Numbered from the stretch's first letter, positions 35,823-46,392 are shown. The stretch is DNA of 64,000 nt from Streptomyces sp. NBC_00236 (GCF_036195045.1 NZ_CP108100.1:3844001-3908000); one strand, 5' to 3'. The notes: generated from the sequence alone by a model not told the origin. Program-made: numbers and translations.

Positions 35823-36386
35823 TCAGGCCTCCGGAGCGGCCTGCTCCGTGCCCTCGGCCGGCTTCTCGTCGGCCGGTGCCAGGCCGAGGCGCTCCAGCAG
35901 CCACTTGTCGAACTCGATGGAGGCGCGCACCCAGCTGACCGTCGAGGAGACGAAGTGCTCCAGGGAGACGCCGGTGCCGATGAGCATCTGCGCCTCACCG
36001 ATCAGCCGGACCGAGGTGCCGGTGTCCTCGGAGCCCTCCTCGGGCTCGTGGGTGTGCGTGTAGACCTTGGGCCACAGGGTGCGGCGGTTCCAGTCGTCGA
36101 TCGCGTCGAGGAGGACCGGGCGCTGGTCCGTGTCGTGCGGGCGGTCGTAGAACGTACGGACCGAGAAGACCTGCTGCTCGCCCTCGCCACGGAACATGAA
36201 GTACGTGCGGAAGTCTTCCCACGGCGCCGCGAGGTCGCCCTCGTCGTCGATGACGTACTTCAGCTCCATCTGCTCCAGGAGCTGCTTGACGAGGTCCTGG
36301 TCAGGGACGACGGGGCCCTCCGGTCCTGCCGCCTGCGGTTCGGGCTGGCCCCCGAAGTTAGGAATCGAGGACGGATCGATGCTCAC
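35823..36386 (-). CDS. YbjN domain protein
   Basis: A 187-residue cytosolic protein from GTG 36386 (AGGGA upstream). Residues 32-165 have the YbjN/type III chaperone-like pattern: 'LLEQMELKYVIDDEGDLAAPWEDF', 'FRGEGEQQVFSVRTFYDRP', 'AIDDWNRRTLWPKVYTHT'. Both tails are Pro/Ala/Glu-rich. It lies downstream of clpB on the same strand. Members are presumed to act in stress or signalling; the role here is unknown. Confidence 0.85.
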   Translation of the reverse strand: MSIDPSSIPNFGGQPEPQAAGPEGPVVPDQDLVKQLLEQMELKYVIDDEGDLAAPWEDFRTYFMFRGEGEQQVFSVRTFYDRPHDTDQRPVLLDAIDDWNRRTLWPKVYTHTHEPEEGSEDTGTSVRLIGEAQMLIGTGVSLEHFVSSTVSWVRASIEFDKWLLERLGLAPADEKPAEGTEQAAPEA

Positions 36387-36526
36387 CGTAATTTCCCTTC
36401 GTGCGGTTGGCTGCCATCCTCTCCCATGCCGGGCGGGGCATGGCAAGCCCGGACGGCCCCGATCCGCCACAAGCTGATATCCAGCCGGTGGGGACCGGGG
36501 CCGCCGTTACGCCACATGCGCTCCGG

Positions 36527-39121
<2,595 letters not shown>

Positions 39122-39186
39122 GTGCGCTCTCTCCTCCTTGCGGTGACTGGTCCGTCCTCACTACTGACACGATCAACGTGCACAAA

Positions 39187-39207
39187 GTTGAGTCTATTCC
39201 ACTCAAG
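39187..39207. promoter_or_regulatory. HAIR operator of clpB (HspR binding)
   Basis: TTGAGT, seven bases, then ACTCAAG (39188-39193 and 39201-39207): the HspR consensus CTTGAGT-N7-ACTCAAG with one end base changed. It lies 66 bp upstream of the clpB ATG. Confidence 0.88.
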
Positions 39208-39311
39208 GCAAAAACGGGCCCCGTCTCCGTTCCGGCCGTCCGTTCCGAGTGAACCGGCCGCTCCCCCTGCCCGCCACCGCAGCCGGTCCCGCGACTGCCT
39301 ACGCTGGCGCC

Positions 39312-39716
39312 ATGGCAGTCGACGTACGCAATCCCGCCCCGGAGTACCTCGCCTTCTGGCGCGAGTCCCATCTGTGCACCCTCACGACACCCCGCCCGGA
39401 CGGCACCCCGCACGTGGTCCCGGTGTGCGTGACGTACGACCCCGAGGCCGGCCTCGCCCGCATCATCACCAACAAGAACAGCCGCAAGGTCGCCAACATC
39501 CTGGCCGCGGGCCCGGACGGCGCCCGCGTCGCGGCCTGCCAGGTGCACCGGGCCCGCTGGGCGACCCTGGAGGGCGTCGCCAGGGTGCGTACGGAGCAGG
39601 ACAGGGTCGACGACGCGGTACGCCGCCACACGGAGCGCTACGAGCGCACACCCTCGCCCAACCCGGACCGCGTCGTCATCGAGATCACCCTGGACCGGGC
39701 GCTCGGCCACGGGTGA
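39312..39716 (+). CDS. Pyridoxamine-5'-phosphate oxidase-fold protein (F420/flavin type)
   Basis: A 134-residue split-barrel protein. 'LAFWRESHLCTLTTPRPDGTPHVVPVCV' and 'VTYDPEAGLARIITNKNSRKVANI' are the typical strands of PPOX-class F420-dependent reductases. ATG 39312. It is divergent from clpB. Members reduce small molecules or biliverdin with F420; the substrate here is unknown. Confidence 0.82.
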   Translation: MAVDVRNPAPEYLAFWRESHLCTLTTPRPDGTPHVVPVCVTYDPEAGLARIITNKNSRKVANILAAGPDGARVAACQVHRARWATLEGVARVRTEQDRVDDAVRRHTERYERTPSPNPDRVVIEITLDRALGHG

Positions 39717-39783
39717 CCGCCTCCACTCCGGCGGGCACTCGGCCGCGGGTGACGCCGTGCGCCCGCCGGCCCCGCGCCCGCCG

Positions 39784-40656
39784 TCAGCTGCCGCCCCCCG
39801 CCCAGGGCCGGCGCGGCGGCACGGGCGGCGGCGCCATGGGCGCGGGCGCCTGCGCCTGGACCGGGAGGGAAGCCGCGGCCTCCTCCTCGATCTGCGGGAG
39901 CCCGTGCGGGAAGACCGGTCCGACGGCGACCGTGCGGCCGTCGACGGCGGCGTCCATCCCTTCCCGGGCGGCGGCGTGCAGCGCCTCCAGCAGGGCGCGC
40001 GGCGGCTCGGTCCGCATCATGACCCTCTCCATGTCGGTACCGCCGAAGCCCCGGACGAAGTCGGAGACGAACTGCCCGACGAGTTCGGTGCCGCGCCGGT
40101 TGCGCCACATCACCCAGCCGAGGTAGAGGCTGGTGCCGTAGGCGAACACCGAGAGGTACGCGACGTAACTCCCGTCCTGGAGCACCATCCGGTGGGTCAC
40201 CCGGGGGTGCTCGCCCGCGGTGCGGATACGGCGGAACACCGGCACCACCGGCAGCCGGCGCTCCCGCACGACCCTCGCGATCTCGGCGTACGCGGATTCG
40301 GCGTGCGTCCCCCGGCCGGCCAGCAGGACCCGCCACTCCCCGACCGGCTCGGTGATCCTCGACGCGAGGAAGACGGCGACGAAGGCGATCACGGCGATCT
40401 GCAGGCCGATGCCCATGATCCCGAGGCCGCTCCGCGGATCGCCGGCCAGGGTGATGAGCCCGGCGAAGCCGAAGGGGAGAAACACGCCGAACGCCACGCC
40501 GGCGGCCCTCAGCCACACCGCCAGGAAAGCCCTCCCGTTCACCGAGTCGTCGAAGGAGACCTCCACCTCGCGGTGGAGCAACGTCTTGTCGAGGTAGACG
40601 GCATCGCCGTCACCTCCGCGCCGGCCGGGCTGTTTGTCGACCTTGTGTCCGCTCAT
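39784..40656 (-). CDS. Membrane protein with two N-terminal helices and Pro-rich tail
   Basis: A 290-residue protein from ATG 40656 (AAGGG upstream). Hydrophobic segments near residues 45-70 and 78-100 are followed by a cytosolic or exposed region with 'RRLPVVPVFRRIRTAGEHPRV' and a Pro/Ala-rich C-terminus. No catalytic motif is seen. It shares a short gap with the convergent PPOX gene. Function unknown. Confidence 0.65.
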   Translation of the reverse strand: MSGHKVDKQPGRRGGDGDAVYLDKTLLHREVEVSFDDSVNGRAFLAVWLRAAGVAFGVFLPFGFAGLITLAGDPRSGLGIMGIGLQIAVIAFVAVFLASRITEPVGEWRVLLAGRGTHAESAYAEIARVVRERRLPVVPVFRRIRTAGEHPRVTHRMVLQDGSYVAYLSVFAYGTSLYLGWVMWRNRRGTELVGQFVSDFVRGFGGTDMERVMMRTEPPRALLEALHAAAREGMDAAVDGRTVAVGPVFPHGLPQIEEEAAASLPVQAQAPAPMAPPPVPPRRPWAGGGS

Positions 40657-40767
40657 GAATGACCCTTGTGGTGGAAGGGCGGAGCATGGAGGACCGTGTC
40701 CCCACCCACACAGAGGCGAATTTCGACACCTTCTGTGCCGCTCCGACCGGAATGTCTCCGGGAGAAG

Positions 40768-40810
40768 CACAACGGCGCCACCGTGTTCAGGTCACGGTGG
40801 CGCCGTTGTG
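40768..40810 (-). terminator. Strong hairpin after the peptide operon
   Basis: An 18-bp perfect stem (40768-40785 with 40793-40810) with a 7-nt loop lies 41 bp downstream of the degenerate Rieske gene on the minus strand. No T-run. Confidence 0.7.
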
Positions 40811-40850
40811 TGGGGGAGTGTCTGAGCGACGTGGAACGACGGGGGATCGC

Positions 40851-41171
40851 TCAGGCACTGCGGGGGGTGGCGGAGATGGTTTCGGGCTCGAACAGCTGGT
40901 GGTCACGCTGAGCGAGGTTCACAAAGATCATGTCGTACCGAATGGCACAGCGCACGGGCTGCGGCGCTCCGCGGGGCTTGCGGAGGCACCGGTAGGCGCG
41001 GAGTTCACCGTCGTCCTCACGGGCGACGACGACCGGGTCACCGAACAGAGTGACCATCAACGAATCACCACGGTGGGGGAGTGCCGTGACGAGGTCGATG
41101 AAATGCCACCCTGAGCGATAGGCGGTTGCCATCTCGCGCCGGAAGGTCCGGTCGTCCGGCGGCGTAGTCAT
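40851..41171 (-). CDS. Small Rieske-like protein lacking Fe-S ligands
   Basis: A 106-residue protein. 'RGDSLMVTLFGDPVVVARE' then 'DDGELRAYRCLRKPRG' follow the first half of a Rieske oxygenase domain, where C-x-H-R-x-G is expected; here it is CLRKPRG with no His. The text then skips the second Cys-x2-His loop and continues at 'VRCAIRYDMIFVNLAQRD', which fits the end of that domain (the GFIFVNLD segment). Only Cys62 and Cys75 remain. Its ATG begins one base after the stop of the repeat peptide gene, so the two are coupled. Function unknown; a partner or binding protein is likelier than an enzyme. The homology is by eye and moderate. Confidence 0.6.
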   Translation of the reverse strand: MTTPPDDRTFRREMATAYRSGWHFIDLVTALPHRGDSLMVTLFGDPVVVAREDDGELRAYRCLRKPRGAPQPVRCAIRYDMIFVNLAQRDHQLFEPETISATPRSA

Positions 41172-41172
41172 G

Positions 41173-41412
41173 TCAGGCGCCCACGCGGTCGGAGACGGAA
41201 ACCCAACTGATCTCACCGGCCGCCTCAGGCGCCTGAGCGAACCAGCTGATCTCACCGGGTGAGCTCGCAGCCTCGATGCTCCAGCTGATCTCACCGGGCC
41301 CGGCAGCCGCCTCGGCACTCCAGCTGATCTCATCGCTGCTCGCCAGGACGGCAAAGCCCATTGCCGCGACGAATGAGACGGCAAGCGCCGAGCGAAGCAT
41401 TCGCTTATACAT
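41173..41412 (-). CDS. Secreted peptide precursor with four 13-residue EISW repeats
   Basis: A 79-residue precursor from ATG 41412 (GAGGAC upstream; a GTG six codons earlier is possible). Residues 1-25 form a signal peptide (KRMLRSALAVSFVAAMGFAVLAS). Then the unit (D/G)EISW plus eight variable residues repeats at residues 27, 40, 53 and 66, with an exact 13-residue (39-bp) period; the last unit ends the protein. Conservation is confined to EISW while the filler drifts. The pattern resembles multi-copy pheromone or peptide precursors. It is the first gene of an operon with the Rieske-like gene and is divergent from three LuxR-type regulators. I know of no described function. Confidence 0.7.
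   Translation of the reverse strand: MYKRMLRSALAVSFVAAMGFAVLASSDEISWSAEAAAGPGEISWSIEAASSPGEISWFAQAPEAAGEISWVSVSDRVGA
41203..41336. repeat. Four 39-bp tandem units within the peptide gene
   Basis: The word CCARCTGATCTCACCGG (R = G or A) begins at 41203, 41242, 41281 and 41320, exactly 39 bp apart, with divergent filler; the last copy reads CATCG at its end. This is the DNA basis of the EISW repeats. Confidence 0.9.
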
Positions 41413-41505
41413 AGTCGGCTTCGTCCTCACTTGTGGATTCTTCTCCCCCGCACCTAAGACGATGTCTCACCTGGGCACACGAACACCACCGAGTCGATGC
41501 ATCAT

Positions 41506-41525
41506 GTTCCTGCATGTTCAGGAAC
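41506..41525. promoter_or_regulatory. Inverted repeat in the divergent peptide/luxR promoter
   Basis: GTTCCTG, six bases, CAGGAAC: a perfect 7-bp inverted repeat located 15 bp before the first regulator's ATG and about 94 bp from the peptide gene's start. It is a candidate operator for one of the LuxR-type proteins. Confidence 0.5.
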
Positions 41526-41540
41526 CTGGGGGGTGTAGAT

Positions 41541-42524
41541 ATGGCAACAAACGAGGCAGAAGAGACACATCGTCACGGGATCACCGAACTGTGCGCCGAG
41601 GGAGCACACCTCTACGCCAGCGCGCTGCGTTCAGGCCGCATATCCCGAGCCGAAGTGGCTCCAGCACCCTGCTTGATGGACTTCGCCCTTCTGCATCCGG
41701 ATCCTGACGACCCCGACTGGCTGCGCCCCCTTCCGCCGTCCGCCGCACTCGCGCAGCGGCTCCACCCCATCGAGCGCGAAATCCAGGAACGCCGACGCCG
41801 GTCCCTCGAACTGGCCGAGTCATTCGAACCGTTCATGGACATCAGCGCACAGGATCCGCCCATCACTCACGCCATCACCGTGCTGGAGGGGAAGCATCGC
41901 ATCAACGCCGCACTGGACCTGGCCACCGCTGAATGCCGCACGGAGGTCCTCACCGTCCAGCCAGGAGGAGACCGTGGCGAGGACCGCCTGCGAGAAGGCC
42001 TGGAGCGCGGACTGCTGGTGGTCGACCGAGGGGTCGGTATGCGCACCCTGTACCAGCACACCGTCCGGCACAGCCAGGGCACTCTCGCCTATGCGGAACG
42101 CATGGCCGAGGGCAAGGTGGAGATCCGCACGCTCGAAGAACTCATCGCGCGCCTGATCGTCTTCGACCGGACCGTAGCCTTCATTCCTGCCAGCAACGAC
42201 GACCAGATAGCCCTGGAACTACGCCATCCCGGACTGGTCGAGTACTTGATCACAGTCTTCGAGCAGCTCTGGAATCGTGCATCACCCCTGCTTGGTGCAC
42301 TGCCGTACAACCCGGCGCCCAAGGGCATCAGCGGTGTCCAGCGCTCCATCGCCCAGCTTCTCGTCGAGGGCCATGTGGATGATTCGATAGCCCGCCGGCT
42401 CGGCATGAACGTCCGCACCTGCCGGGCTCACGTCGCCAAGCTGTCCGCTGTGCTGGGCAGCACCAGCCGCGCCCAACTCGGCTACCTGATAGCCCGGTCA
42501 GGAATCCTCGAACAGGACTCCTGA
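41541..42524 (+). CDS. LuxR-type regulator with TrmB/PLD-like sensor domain (paralogue 1)
   Basis: A 327-residue regulator. Residues 110-255 form a TrmB C-terminal/phospholipase-D-like domain ('EVLTVQPGGDRGEDRLREGL', 'YQHTVRHSQGTL', 'LIVFDRTVAFIPAS'), and residues 262-322 a LuxR HTH with 'RRLGMNVRTCRAHVAKL'. The N-terminal 100 residues are helical and shared with the next two paralogues. It is divergent from the peptide operon. ATG 41541 has a G-rich upstream; another ATG lies nine codons earlier. Presumed to sense a small molecule or peptide; this is inferred. Confidence 0.85.
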   Translation: MATNEAEETHRHGITELCAEGAHLYASALRSGRISRAEVAPAPCLMDFALLHPDPDDPDWLRPLPPSAALAQRLHPIEREIQERRRRSLELAESFEPFMDISAQDPPITHAITVLEGKHRINAALDLATAECRTEVLTVQPGGDRGEDRLREGLERGLLVVDRGVGMRTLYQHTVRHSQGTLAYAERMAEGKVEIRTLEELIARLIVFDRTVAFIPASNDDQIALELRHPGLVEYLITVFEQLWNRASPLLGALPYNPAPKGISGVQRSIAQLLVEGHVDDSIARRLGMNVRTCRAHVAKLSAVLGSTSRAQLGYLIARSGILEQDS

Positions 42525-42713
42525 CCGGGTACGGCCCCAAAAGATCCCCACCCCCGGGCCGGGGGGGCGCAGCCACGCAACGGGGGAGAAGCGAGGCCGC
42601 GCCCTTTGATCAGCCGGGGGAGTTCCCGGCTCCCCCGACAGGTCCACACTGGCCCGAGGACTACGCTTCCACCACCGTCATCTTGCTGCACTGCCGAAAG
42701 TGGGGGGTCAGGA

Positions 42714-43694
42714 ATGGGCAGGGATGAGGACACACCGGTCCACGCGCACGCGGACCGCCAACTGTGCGACGCAGCAGTCACGATCTACACCGAAGCGCTC
42801 CGCACAGGACGAATACCCCGGACCGCGCTGCAGCCCGCACCGTGCTTGCTCGAGTTGGCGCTCGTGCACCCCGACCCCCAGGACGACGACTGGATCCGGC
42901 CGGTGCCGCCGTCCGCGGCCCTCGCCCACCTGCTGCAGCCCGTCATACGGGAGATTCACGAGCGCATCAGGCTCTCCGCCTCGCTCGCGGATTCCCTGGC
43001 TCCCCTGGCTTCTGTCCCCAGCGCGGACCCCAACCTCTCCATCACCGTCCTCGAAGGCATCCCGCTGATCGAGGCCGCCATTCAGAGCGCCCTGGATGGT
43101 GCACAGGAAGAAATCCTCACCCTGCAGCCGGGGAGCAGCCGCCCGGCGGAACAACTCAAGAAGGCGTTGGCACGTGCGTTGTCCACGGTCGACCGCGGCG
43201 CCACCCTCCGCCACATCTACCAGCACCCCGCGCGCTACAGCCCGACGATCAAGACCTATCTGGACGAGGTGCCCCCCGGTCACATCCAGGTCCGCACCAT
43301 CGAGCAGACCGTCGAGCGGCTCTTCATCTTCGACCGCACCGTGGCCTTCATCCCCGCCAACCCCACGCGCGACGTGGCCCTGGAGATCCGTCACCCCGCG
43401 CTCGTCCGCTACCTGATCCAGGTCTACGAGGTCCTGTGGGCCCAGGCCACCCCACTCACCGAACCGCTGCAGCCGGCCCCTCCGAGCGCCACCGTCACCG
43501 CGGTCCAGCTCAGCATCGCGCGCCTCCTCATCGAAGGCCACATCGATCAGGTGGTGGCCCGCAAGCTCGGCATCAGCGTCCGCACCTGCCGCGCCCACAT
43601 CGCCAAGCTCATGCAGACCTTCAACGCCACCAGCCGCACCCAACTGGGCGCCCTCCTGGCCCAGTCCGGCCTTGCCGAAAGCCCTGCGCCATGA
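42714..43694 (+). CDS. LuxR-type regulator with TrmB/PLD-like sensor domain (paralogue 2)
   Basis: A 326-residue paralogue. The same order is seen: helical N-terminus with 'LELALVHPDPQDDDWIRPVPPSAALAHLL', TrmB/PLD-like domain (EEILTLQPGSSRPAEQLKKAL, 'IYQHPARYSPTIKTYL', IFDRTVAFIPAN) and HTH 'ARKLGISVRTCRAHIAKLMQT'. It is closer to paralogue 3 than to paralogue 1 by eye. It overlaps the third gene by 4 bp (ATGA), so those two are coupled. The 189-bp gap before it holds a GC-rich tract with short inverted repeats. Confidence 0.87.
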   Translation: MGRDEDTPVHAHADRQLCDAAVTIYTEALRTGRIPRTALQPAPCLLELALVHPDPQDDDWIRPVPPSAALAHLLQPVIREIHERIRLSASLADSLAPLASVPSADPNLSITVLEGIPLIEAAIQSALDGAQEEILTLQPGSSRPAEQLKKALARALSTVDRGATLRHIYQHPARYSPTIKTYLDEVPPGHIQVRTIEQTVERLFIFDRTVAFIPANPTRDVALEIRHPALVRYLIQVYEVLWAQATPLTEPLQPAPPSATVTAVQLSIARLLIEGHIDQVVARKLGISVRTCRAHIAKLMQTFNATSRTQLGALLAQSGLAESPAP

Positions 43695-44728
43695 CGACGA
43701 GGCCGCTGCACGTGCACAGTGACCACGCGGTGTGCGACGCGGCGATGAGCCTGTACTCCGAGGCATTGGCCGTCGGGCGCGTCTCCCGGTCCGCGGCCAC
43801 CCCGCTGCCCTGTCTCAGCGACAACGCGCTCCTCGTACCCGATCCGCTCGACAGCCGTTTCCTGCGCCCCGTACCGCCGACGGCGGCCCTCGCTCACCTG
43901 CTGCACCCCATCGCACAGGGGCTCCTGGATCAGGTGCGGGCCTCCGACCGCCTGGCCAAGGCGCTGGCACCGCTGGTCTCCTTCGGACACGACGTGCCTC
44001 ACCTCGCCATCACCGTGCTCAAGGGACGCTCGACAGTCCAGGCGTCCATCAACGAATCCGCGCGAGACGTGCGCGAAGAGATCCTCACGCTTCAGCCCGG
44101 CAGCACCCGGACACCGGAAGATCTCCAACTGGCCCTGTCAGGCACGCTGCCCACGGTTGAACGGGGCGTTCGGGTGCGGCACATCTACCAGCATTCCGCG
44201 CGCTACAGCCCGGCTCTCAAGGCGTACGTGGGACAGCTGCCGAGCAGCCTCCTCCAGGTCCGCACCATGGAACAGGCCATCGAAGTCCTCATGATCTTCG
44301 ACCGCACGGTCGCCTACGTCCCCGCCGAACCCGACCGCAGCGTCGCCCTGGAGATCCGCCATCCCGCGCTGGTCACCTTCCTCGCCCAGACGTACGAAAC
44401 GCTCTGGGCCCAGGCCACCCCCTTCACCCAGCAGCTCCCCACCGCCCTGCCCGGGACAGCGCTCACAGCCGTCCAGCACAGCGTCGCCCGCCTCCTCGCC
44501 GAAGGGCACGTGGACGAGACCGTCGCCCACAAACTCGGCATCAGCGTCCGCACCTGCCGCGCCCACATCGCCAAACTCATGCAGACCCTCGGCGCCACCA
44601 GCCGCACCCACCTCGGCGCGCTCCTCGTCCGCTCCGGCATCGCCGAGCCCGCAGCTCCGCGTACGGCGAAAGGGCCCCCGGCGCCGCGCACAGCAGAAGA
44701 GCCCGCCACCCCCGACGTTCCGGGGTGA
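43691..44728 (+). CDS. LuxR-type regulator with TrmB/PLD-like sensor domain (paralogue 3)
   Basis: A 345-residue paralogue, coupled to paralogue 2 by ATGA. The domain order is the same: EEILTLQPGSTRTPEDLQLAL, 'IYQHSARYSPALKAYV', 'LMIFDRTVAYVPAE' and HTH 'AHKLGISVRTCRAHIAKLMQT'. A Pro/Ala tail of about 30 residues is added at the end. Its stop lies inside a hairpin that also serves the convergent hspR gene. Three paralogues in a row suggest local duplication with diverged input or DNA specificity. Confidence 0.87.
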   Translation: MTTRPLHVHSDHAVCDAAMSLYSEALAVGRVSRSAATPLPCLSDNALLVPDPLDSRFLRPVPPTAALAHLLHPIAQGLLDQVRASDRLAKALAPLVSFGHDVPHLAITVLKGRSTVQASINESARDVREEILTLQPGSTRTPEDLQLALSGTLPTVERGVRVRHIYQHSARYSPALKAYVGQLPSSLLQVRTMEQAIEVLMIFDRTVAYVPAEPDRSVALEIRHPALVTFLAQTYETLWAQATPFTQQLPTALPGTALTAVQHSVARLLAEGHVDETVAHKLGISVRTCRAHIAKLMQTLGATSRTHLGALLVRSGIAEPAAPRTAKGPPAPRTAEEPATPDVPG

Positions 44729-44735
44729 CGGGCTC
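44699..44735. terminator. Bidirectional terminator overlapping the third luxR stop
   Basis: Arms GAGCCCGCCACCCC and GGGGTGACGGGCTC (44699-44712 with 44722-44735, one mismatch) cover the luxR3 stop and lie just downstream of hspR. Confidence 0.7.
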
Positions 44736-44756
44736 CGTGCTCGGGAAGGGTCCTGC

Positions 44757-45203
44757 TCAGTCCTTCGGCCGCTTCGGCCGCCAGACCACCAACGCACTGG
44801 TCTGCTGCACATCCTGATACGGGACCAGGTCGCGCCGGTACGACGCGTGCACCTGGGCCTCGCGCTGCTGCATGGCCACCGCCGCCCCGTCCACGGCCGC
44901 CGAGAGCTCGGCGACGCGCTGCTGGAGCGCCGCGACCTGATTCTCCAGTTCGATGATGCGCTTGATGCCGGCCAGATTGATGCCCTCGTCCTGCGACAAC
45001 TGCTGCACGGTGCGCAGCAGCTCGATGTCGCGGGCCGAGTAGCGCCGTCCGCGTCCGGCCGTGCGGTCGGGCGAGACGAGGCCGAGGCGGTCGTACTGGC
45101 GCAGCGTCTGCGGATGCAGGCCCGAGAGCTGGGCCGCGATCGAGATCACGTACACCGGGGATTCATCGGTGAGTTCGTACGGATTGCGTCGTCGGCCGTC
45201 CAC
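44757..45203 (-). CDS. hspR: Heat-shock repressor HspR (MerR family)
   Basis: A 148-residue repressor. MerR-type winged HTH at residues 14-80 ('QLSGLHPQTLRQYDRLGLVSP', then 'RGRRYSARDIELLR'), followed by a coiled-coil 'IIELENQVAALQQRVAELS' and the C-terminal VVWRPKRPKD. It binds HAIR sites upstream of dnaK and clpB with DnaK as corepressor. It starts one base after the dnaJ stop; last gene of the dnaK operon. ATG 45203. Confidence 0.96.
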   Translation of the reverse strand: MDGRRRNPYELTDESPVYVISIAAQLSGLHPQTLRQYDRLGLVSPDRTAGRGRRYSARDIELLRTVQQLSQDEGINLAGIKRIIELENQVAALQQRVAELSAAVDGAAVAMQQREAQVHASYRRDLVPYQDVQQTSALVVWRPKRPKD

Positions 45204-45204
45204 C

Positions 45205-46392
45205 TCAAGCTCCCTTCGCTGCCTGGAACAGCTCCGCCCGCGGGTCCTGGTCCGCGGTCGCCTTCCGGTAGGCCTCCAGCGCGTCCCGGGCGTCGGTGCC
45301 CAGGTCCGTGGGGACCGCCACCTCGACGGTGACCAGCAGGTCGCCGCGGGTGCCGTCCTTGCGGACCGCGCCCTTGCCCCGGGCCCGCATGGTACGCCCG
45401 CCCGGCGTACCGGCCGGAAGCTTCAGGGTGACCGGCGGTCCGCCGAGCGTGGGGACCTTCACCTCGCCGCCGAGCGCCGCCTCCGTGAACGTGACGGGCA
45501 CGGTGACCGTGAGGTTGTCGCCCTTGCGGCCGAAGACCGGGTGGGCGTCGACGTGGACGACGACGTAGAGGTCGCCGGCCGGTCCGCCGCGCTCGCCCGG
45601 GGCTCCCTTGCCGCGCAGCCGGATCCGCTGGCCGTCGAGGACGCCCGCCGGGATCCTGACCTGCATGGTGCGGGACGACTTCGCCCGGCCGCTGCCCTTG
45701 CAGACCTCGCAGGGGTCCTGGGCGATGAGACCCCGGCCCTTGCAGTCCACGCAGGGATCGGTGAGCGAGAACCCGCCGCCGCTGCCGCGCGAGACCTGGC
45801 CGGTGCCGACGCAGGTCGGGCAGACCCTGGGGGTGCCGTTCTTGTCGCCGGTGCCGGAGCACGCCTTGCAGGGAGCCTGGCTGGACATCCGCAACGGGAC
45901 CGTGGCCCCGTCGACCGCCTCGGTGAAGCTGAGCGTCACCTCGGACTCGATGTCCTGGCCGCGGCGCGGCTGCACCCGGGTGCCGGTGGTGCCGCCCCGG
46001 TTGAAGAGACCGCCGAAGACATCTCCCAGGCCACCGCCGCCGAAACCGCCGGCGCCGCCCTGCTGGCCCCCGCCCGGGGCACCTCCGAAGAGGTCCCCCA
46101 GGTCGAAGTTGAAGTTGCCCTGGGCGCCGCCGGGCCCGGCGCGGAAGCCACCGTTGCCGAAGAGGGCGCGTGCCTCGTCGTACTCCTTGCGCTTCTTGGT
46201 GTCACCGAGGACGTCGTTCGCCTCGGAGATCTCCTTGAAGCGCTCCTCCGCCTTGTCATTGCCCTTGTTGGCGTCCGGGTGGAACTCGCGGGCGAGCTTC
46301 CGGTACGCCTTCTTGATCTCGGCGTCGGTGGCGTCCTTCGGGACGCCGAGAACCTTGTAGTAGTCCTTCTCGACGAAGTCCTTCGTACTCAT
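45205..46392 (-). CDS. dnaJ: Chaperone DnaJ
   Basis: A 395-residue co-chaperone of DnaK. J domain (10-75) with HPDAN in place of the more common HPDKN/HPDRN; a Gly/Phe-rich region; four zinc CxxCxGxG repeats (CKACSGTG, CPTCVGTG, CVDCKGRG, CEVCKGSG) and a C-terminal client domain. ATG 46392, third gene of the operon, 69 bp after grpE. Confidence 0.96.
   Translation of the reverse strand: MSTKDFVEKDYYKVLGVPKDATDAEIKKAYRKLAREFHPDANKGNDKAEERFKEISEANDVLGDTKKRKEYDEARALFGNGGFRAGPGGAQGNFNFDLGDLFGGAPGGGQQGGAGGFGGGGLGDVFGGLFNRGGTTGTRVQPRRGQDIESEVTLSFTEAVDGATVPLRMSSQAPCKACSGTGDKNGTPRVCPTCVGTGQVSRGSGGGFSLTDPCVDCKGRGLIAQDPCEVCKGSGRAKSSRTMQVRIPAGVLDGQRIRLRGKGAPGERGGPAGDLYVVVHVDAHPVFGRKGDNLTVTVPVTFTEAALGGEVKVPTLGGPPVTLKLPAGTPGGRTMRARGKGAVRKDGTRGDLLVTVEVAVPTDLGTDARDALEAYRKATADQDPRAELFQAAKGA

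Noticed and set aside
41172..41384. Extension of the Rieske-like frame across the peptide gene
   Set aside because: The extended text (RSAG repeats) is just the peptide repeat read in another frame; ATG 41171 directly follows the peptide stop.
42540..42640. GC-rich inverted repeats between luxR1 and luxR2 as a terminator
   Set aside because: Several short overlapping pairings are possible and none is clearly best, so I did not list one.
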